The translations under genes and the position numbers were made by a program. Shown here piece by piece: positions 60,985-64,000 of a stretch of DNA of 64,000 bases. The DNA comes from Youngiibacter multivorans (GTDB lineage Bacteria; Bacillota; Clostridia; Clostridiales; Clostridiaceae), in the NCBI RefSeq assembly GCF_017873395.1, contig NZ_JAGGKC010000010.1:50583-114582 (forward strand), read 5' to 3'. Numbering within the stretch: position 1 is the stretch's first letter; each line of letters opens with the position of its first letter. Under the pieces are notes generated by a model. That model did not search any database, was not told the DNA's origin, and was given only the letters and a program-made list of their open reading frames with translations.

Positions 60985-61547
60985 GTAAAGTTTTCCCTAT
61001 CCAGTTTAAAGCCTGACAAGGCTTGCTGCCTTACAACAATTTCGCATGTGCTAAGTGCTGCGCCAATGGCAAACAGGATGTCATTTTCCAATGACTCCGA
61101 TGCCCTTTGGTAAGTTTTCCGCAAATCCATTATAATAGTGCGCACATCCCTTCCTTCAGTGATGTGGACGCCCTCGGTGAGATTCAGATCATCCTTTATA
61201 AGCATATACTCAGAATGCAGCTTGGCTTCATAGAAAAAGTGGTCAAAATAGTCATCATGCTTCTCATCGTCAAGATGATACCTGCAGAAGTAGTCACATG
61301 CAAAATGCGTGATTATTCCAAGGTTCCTTGAAAATTCACCGATATCCAACCTTTCGGAGGCAATAGCGGCGCAAACACTTTCGACAAGTCCTATGCTTCC
61401 CTCGAAGGTGTGCTTTATGTTGTTCATCCTTTTATCCAGGTCCGGCAGGACATTGCCGTACCTGAACTGTTTCCTGTCCATAATAATATCCCCATTCAGG
61501 ATTTCAAAGATAGTATCAGCCATTCTAAGATGTGTGAAGAAGTTCAT
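60966..61547 (-). CDS. zinc-dependent phospholipase C/S1-P1 nuclease-like protein
   Basis: A 193-residue protein with the metal-ligand pattern of the family: NFFTHLRMADTIFE at the N-terminus, YGNVLPDLDKR (about 30-40, Asp ligand), KHTFEGSI (His), LGIITHFACDYFCRYHLDD (about 78-96, His ligands) and YEAKLHSEY (about 107). Unlike secreted enzymes it has no signal peptide, so it is a cytoplasmic member of the clan (PF00882-like). Substrate unknown. It stands alone before cutC. Confidence 0.75.
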   Translation of the reverse strand: MNFFTHLRMADTIFEILNGDIIMDRKQFRYGNVLPDLDKRMNNIKHTFEGSIGLVESVCAAIASERLDIGEFSRNLGIITHFACDYFCRYHLDDEKHDDYFDHFFYEAKLHSEYMLIKDDLNLTEGVHITEGRDVRTIIMDLRKTYQRASESLENDILFAIGAALSTCEIVVRQQALSGFKLDRENFTAVMTR

Positions 61548-61626
61548 TCCGCACCTCCCTATATGCCAATTCTATCTTTTTATCATTATGGCTATGTCAT
61601 GCCGTTGTTAATTCGAGGAAAACTCT

Positions 61627-62313
61627 CTAATGCCCGGACATTGCAGCCCTGTATTTTTCAACCAGCTCCCTGGCGTCCTCAAGGTCAACCGGATTAAGCC
61701 TCTCACCCTTCCTTATGGCTGTTCCAACATGAAGATGGCAGCCCTTAAGCGTCTTTGTCAGAAACTGTATGTTATGGTACTCTATCCCACTCCCCACAAA
61801 AAGTCCGAGTCTGCCCTTCTTGTCAGCAATTTCCTTAAGAATCCTGAAATTCTCGAATGCCGAACCAGGACCGCCTGAAGTCAGGATCTCCTGACACCTC
61901 TGATACCTCTTGAGAATCTCCAGCGACTCCATAACGTTCGATGACCTGTCAATCGCCCTGTTGAAAGTGAATTTCAGGTTTGTATTGCCAAGCACATAAT
62001 CAATTGCTGCAATATCGGGCATCCCGTCCGGATTAAGTATACCTATGCTGGTACCGCTGCAACCCAGTTCGCTTATCATCCAGGCATCGCCCTTCATGAC
62101 ATCAAGGTCCCTATGGTTGTACACATATCCTCTGGAATGAGGTCTAATTGTCACAAACACCGGAATTGAAACATTCCTTACCACCTGCTCGATGAGTCCA
62201 TAGCTCGGAGTGAGTCCTCCCTCGGAAAACGCTGTTCTAAGGTCTATCCTGTCAGCACCTGCCTTCTCTATCGTCAATGCATCCTCTATACTGGCAGCTA
62301 TCATCTGTATCAT
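61627..62313 (-). CDS. cutC: CutC family protein
   Basis: A 228-residue TIM-barrel protein. EKAGADRIDLRTAFSEGGLTPS (about 18-39), VTIRPHSRGYVYN (about 55-67), KFTFNRAIDRSSN (about 114) and ILTSGGPGSA (about 142-151) are CutC marks. CutC was linked to copper tolerance, but its enzymatic role is unsettled. The Asp-Leu-Arg-Thr sequence in place of the common ELC is a small variation. It is 24 bp after the PatB gene, probably the same transcript. Confidence 0.88.
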   Translation of the reverse strand: MIQMIAASIEDALTIEKAGADRIDLRTAFSEGGLTPSYGLIEQVVRNVSIPVFVTIRPHSRGYVYNHRDLDVMKGDAWMISELGCSGTSIGILNPDGMPDIAAIDYVLGNTNLKFTFNRAIDRSSNVMESLEILKRYQRCQEILTSGGPGSAFENFRILKEIADKKGRLGLFVGSGIEYHNIQFLTKTLKGCHLHVGTAIRKGERLNPVDLEDARELVEKYRAAMSGH

Positions 62314-62337
62314 AATCCTTTACCTCCTCTGACAGAA

Positions 62338-63528
62338 TTACCTTACGTGTTTCCTCAATGCATTAGCCATCCTCTCGAGCCCGTCCATCATGACTTGCTT
62401 CGGACAGGCAATGTTCATCCGTTCAAAGCCCGCGCCTTCTCTTTTTCCGAAAACATATCCTTCATCGAAGAACACCATAGCTTCCATATGCAGTATCCGT
62501 TCGAGCTCAAGGAAATCTATCCCCAGCGGTCTGAAATCCATCCACACCAGATACGTTCCCTCCAGTGGATAAACCTTGACTTCAGGCAGCCGTTTTGCGA
62601 GAAAATCTTTCAGCGCAAAATAGTTGTTGTGTATTGTCACAAGCAGCTCATCAAGCCAAAGCTCTCCTTTGTCGTATCCCAGCTCGCAGGCCTTATAGCC
62701 CAGCATATTAAGTGAAAAGAATCCGGTCTTGTCCAGTTCGTCCTGATATTTCATCCTGAGATCAGCATTAGGAATGATGACATTGGATACATGCATGCCT
62801 GCCAGATTGAAGGTCTTGCTCGGCGAGGTGCATACGATGCAGTTGTTCTTCGCCTCATCTGACAAAGCTGCAAATACAGTATGCTTAAAGCCCGGCATAA
62901 CCAGGTCATTGTGTATCTCATCCGAAATTACCGTCACGCCATTTTTCAAGCAAATCTCAGATATCTTTTCCAGCTCCCATCTCTCCCATACCCTGCCCAC
63001 AGGGTTGTGAGGACTGCAGAACAGCAGTACCTTGTTACTGGGTTCTGATGCAAGTCTTTCAAGCTCATCAAAGTCGATCTCGTATCTGTCACCTCTTACA
63101 ACAAGAGCTGTTCTCACAATTTTTCGTCCCGTCTTCTTTATCGCACCGTAGAATGGGTAATAGACAGGTGTCATAATGATGACTCCTTCACCTGGTTCTG
63201 CAAACGCCTTGACAGCATTATAGAAGGCCTGTACGACACCCGGTGAGCCGATTATCCACTCAGGCTCTATATTCCAGCCATGCCTTCTTTCCATCCAGCT
63301 GCATACAGCACTGTAGTAATCCTCTGTCGGAACCGCGTAGCCCAAGATAACATCATTAAGATATTCCTTCAGCCCTTCTATTATCTCAGGAGCATTTTTG
63401 AATTCCATATCTGCCACTGAAAATGGAACTATATCCTCAGTCACCGACGGGTTCCATTCCTTCATCTGATTATACTTTTCAGATCCGGTGTCGTGTCTGT
63501 TAACAATTGTCTCAAAGTCATGTACCAT
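62338..63528 (-). CDS. PatB/MalY-type aminotransferase (cystathionine beta-lyase family)
   Basis: A 396-residue class I/II PLP enzyme. The start (NRHDTGSEKYNQMKEW) and PFSVADMEFKNAPEI are typical of PatB/MalY. PLP-binding Lys is in CTSPSKTFNLAGMHVSN (about residue 235), NPVGRVWERWEL (about 169) and SDEIHNDLVM (about 203) are conserved. Members cleave C-S bonds of cystathionine or cysteine derivatives; some transaminate. No ribosome site better than GGAGGTAATC at the ATG. Followed by cutC. Confidence 0.9.
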   Translation of the reverse strand: MVHDFETIVNRHDTGSEKYNQMKEWNPSVTEDIVPFSVADMEFKNAPEIIEGLKEYLNDVILGYAVPTEDYYSAVCSWMERRHGWNIEPEWIIGSPGVVQAFYNAVKAFAEPGEGVIIMTPVYYPFYGAIKKTGRKIVRTALVVRGDRYEIDFDELERLASEPSNKVLLFCSPHNPVGRVWERWELEKISEICLKNGVTVISDEIHNDLVMPGFKHTVFAALSDEAKNNCIVCTSPSKTFNLAGMHVSNVIIPNADLRMKYQDELDKTGFFSLNMLGYKACELGYDKGELWLDELLVTIHNNYFALKDFLAKRLPEVKVYPLEGTYLVWMDFRPLGIDFLELERILHMEAMVFFDEGYVFGKREGAGFERMNIACPKQVMMDGLERMANALRKHVR

Positions 63529-63613
63529 TGATTACCTCCGTAAAATCCAAATTCCCATAATCCTTCATTATATTCAATTCTACCCTTTGTAGTCCGAACT
63601 TTGAAGTGAATAA

Positions 63614-63652
63614 CAAAAAACTCCTTAAAGCATTTGCCTTAAAGAGTTTTTT
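63614..63652 (-). terminator. terminator of the rRNA-tRNA operon
   Basis: ACTCTTTAAGG and CTTTAAGGAGT (one mismatch) form a stem followed by TTTTTTG on the minus strand, just after tRNA-Cys. Confidence 0.85.
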
Positions 63653-63655
63653 ATT

Positions 63656-63729
<74 letters not shown>

Positions 63730-63730
63730 A

Positions 63731-63806
<76 letters not shown>

Positions 63807-63829
63807 GAATGAACCATGGGTTCATTTAT

Positions 63830-63862
63830 CCGTTCCTACAGATTCGAAGAATCGCAGAACGG
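63830..63862. other. nested hairpin in the 23S-tRNA spacer
   Basis: CCGTTC/GAACGG encloses GATTC-GAA-GAATC. It may form part of a processing stem for the rRNA transcript. Two other short palindromes lie beside it: AATGAACC-ATG-GGTTCATT (63808-63826) and GATGAAAC-AA-GTTTCATC (63888-63905). Confidence 0.5.
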
Positions 63863-63962
63863 CTATGCAAACTATTCATCTGCATTAGATGAAACAAGTT
63901 TCATCATTGAGAGATATGCTCCCTCAAAACTCCATATACCTGAGAAACGTTTCAATTCTTTT

Positions 63963-64000
63963 TGATCAAGCCCTCGATCTATTAGTATGAGTCAGCTGAA
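63963..64000 (-). rRNA. 23S ribosomal RNA, 3' end (partial)
   Basis: On the minus strand the last 38 bases of the window read CAGCTGACTCATACTAATAG followed by ATCGAGGGCTTGATCA, the conserved 3' end of Firmicutes 23S rRNA. The rest lies beyond the window. The spacer to tRNA-Phe (about 155 nt) contains no 5S gene. Confidence 0.9.

Noticed and set aside
63888..63905. Fourth activator site (GATGAA...TTCATC) near the rRNA operon
   Set aside because: The centre is 6 bases, not 4, and it lies in an rRNA-tRNA spacer with no sigma-54 promoter, so a processing hairpin is more likely.

Overview
The window looks like a chromosome segment of a low-to-moderate GC anaerobic Firmicute of class Clostridia. 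Pointers are the tmk-darA-holB-ricT block, the mcsA-mcsB-clpC block, strong AGGAGG-type ribosome sites, heavy use of AGA/AGG and ATA codons, a DUF3048 (YerB-type) lipoprotein, and fermentation genes (citrate lyase, a BKACE-family cleavage enzyme, a 2-enoate-reductase-like flavoenzyme, a clostridial sigma-54 activator). Genus cannot be fixed from sequence reading alone; a Peptostreptococcales/Tissierellales relative is my guess.

Layout. 1-2980: end of a citrate-fermentation operon (citE tail, citF, a 2-hydroxycarboxylate/Na+ symporter) and its terminator. 2979-5539: a complete IS21-family element with terminal 22-bp repeat arrays and a target-site duplication, sitting in the tail of that terminator. 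5586-11427: gamma-glutamyl metabolism (cytosolic gamma-glutamyltransferase plus a C26 amidohydrolase), a PucR/CdaR regulator, and a divergent flavin/Fe-S enoate-reductase-type enzyme with an operator-like palindrome between them. 11439-18956: two very large secreted proteins, a C5a-peptidase/lactocepin-type subtilase and a BspA-LRR/Big_2/ricin-lectin protein. 19314-36300: a 17-kb AT-rich surface-polysaccharide locus on the minus strand, with a PglF/PglE/PglC-like start, a WbpA-B-D-E-like diacetamido-uronic acid pathway, glycosyltransferases, Wzy, a MurJ/Wzx-type flippase and an acetyltransferase, followed by its terminator. 36398-37477: YerB-type lipoprotein.

37593-42713: a compact catabolic unit, BKACE enzyme, 3-hydroxyacid dehydrogenase and AtoE transporter, behind a near-perfect sigma-54 promoter, three palindromic upstream sites and a dedicated PAS-AAA-Fis activator. 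I consider this the most interesting system in the window. It predicts oxidation of a 3-hydroxy acid, acetyl-CoA-dependent cleavage of the 3-keto acid, and movement of the acetoacetate product by AtoE. 42870-49596: an RpiR regulator, TRAP transporter, split transketolase and SDR, with about seven degenerate 25-bp repeats between the transporter and enzyme genes; an identical 14-mer recurs upstream of the regulator.

50403-57625: housekeeping stress and replication genes (clpC, mcsB, a short mcsA, ricT, holB, darA, tmk); ctsR is missing. 57692-63528: small membrane proteins, corA, a Zn-dependent phospholipase C-like protein, cutC and a PatB/MalY aminotransferase. 63614-64000: the 3' end of an rRNA operon on the minus strand (23S tail, tRNA-Phe, tRNA-Cys, terminator) with no 5S gene in the usual place. 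Apart from citE/citF/symporter, istA/istB, the flavoenzyme and corA, all genes are on the minus strand.
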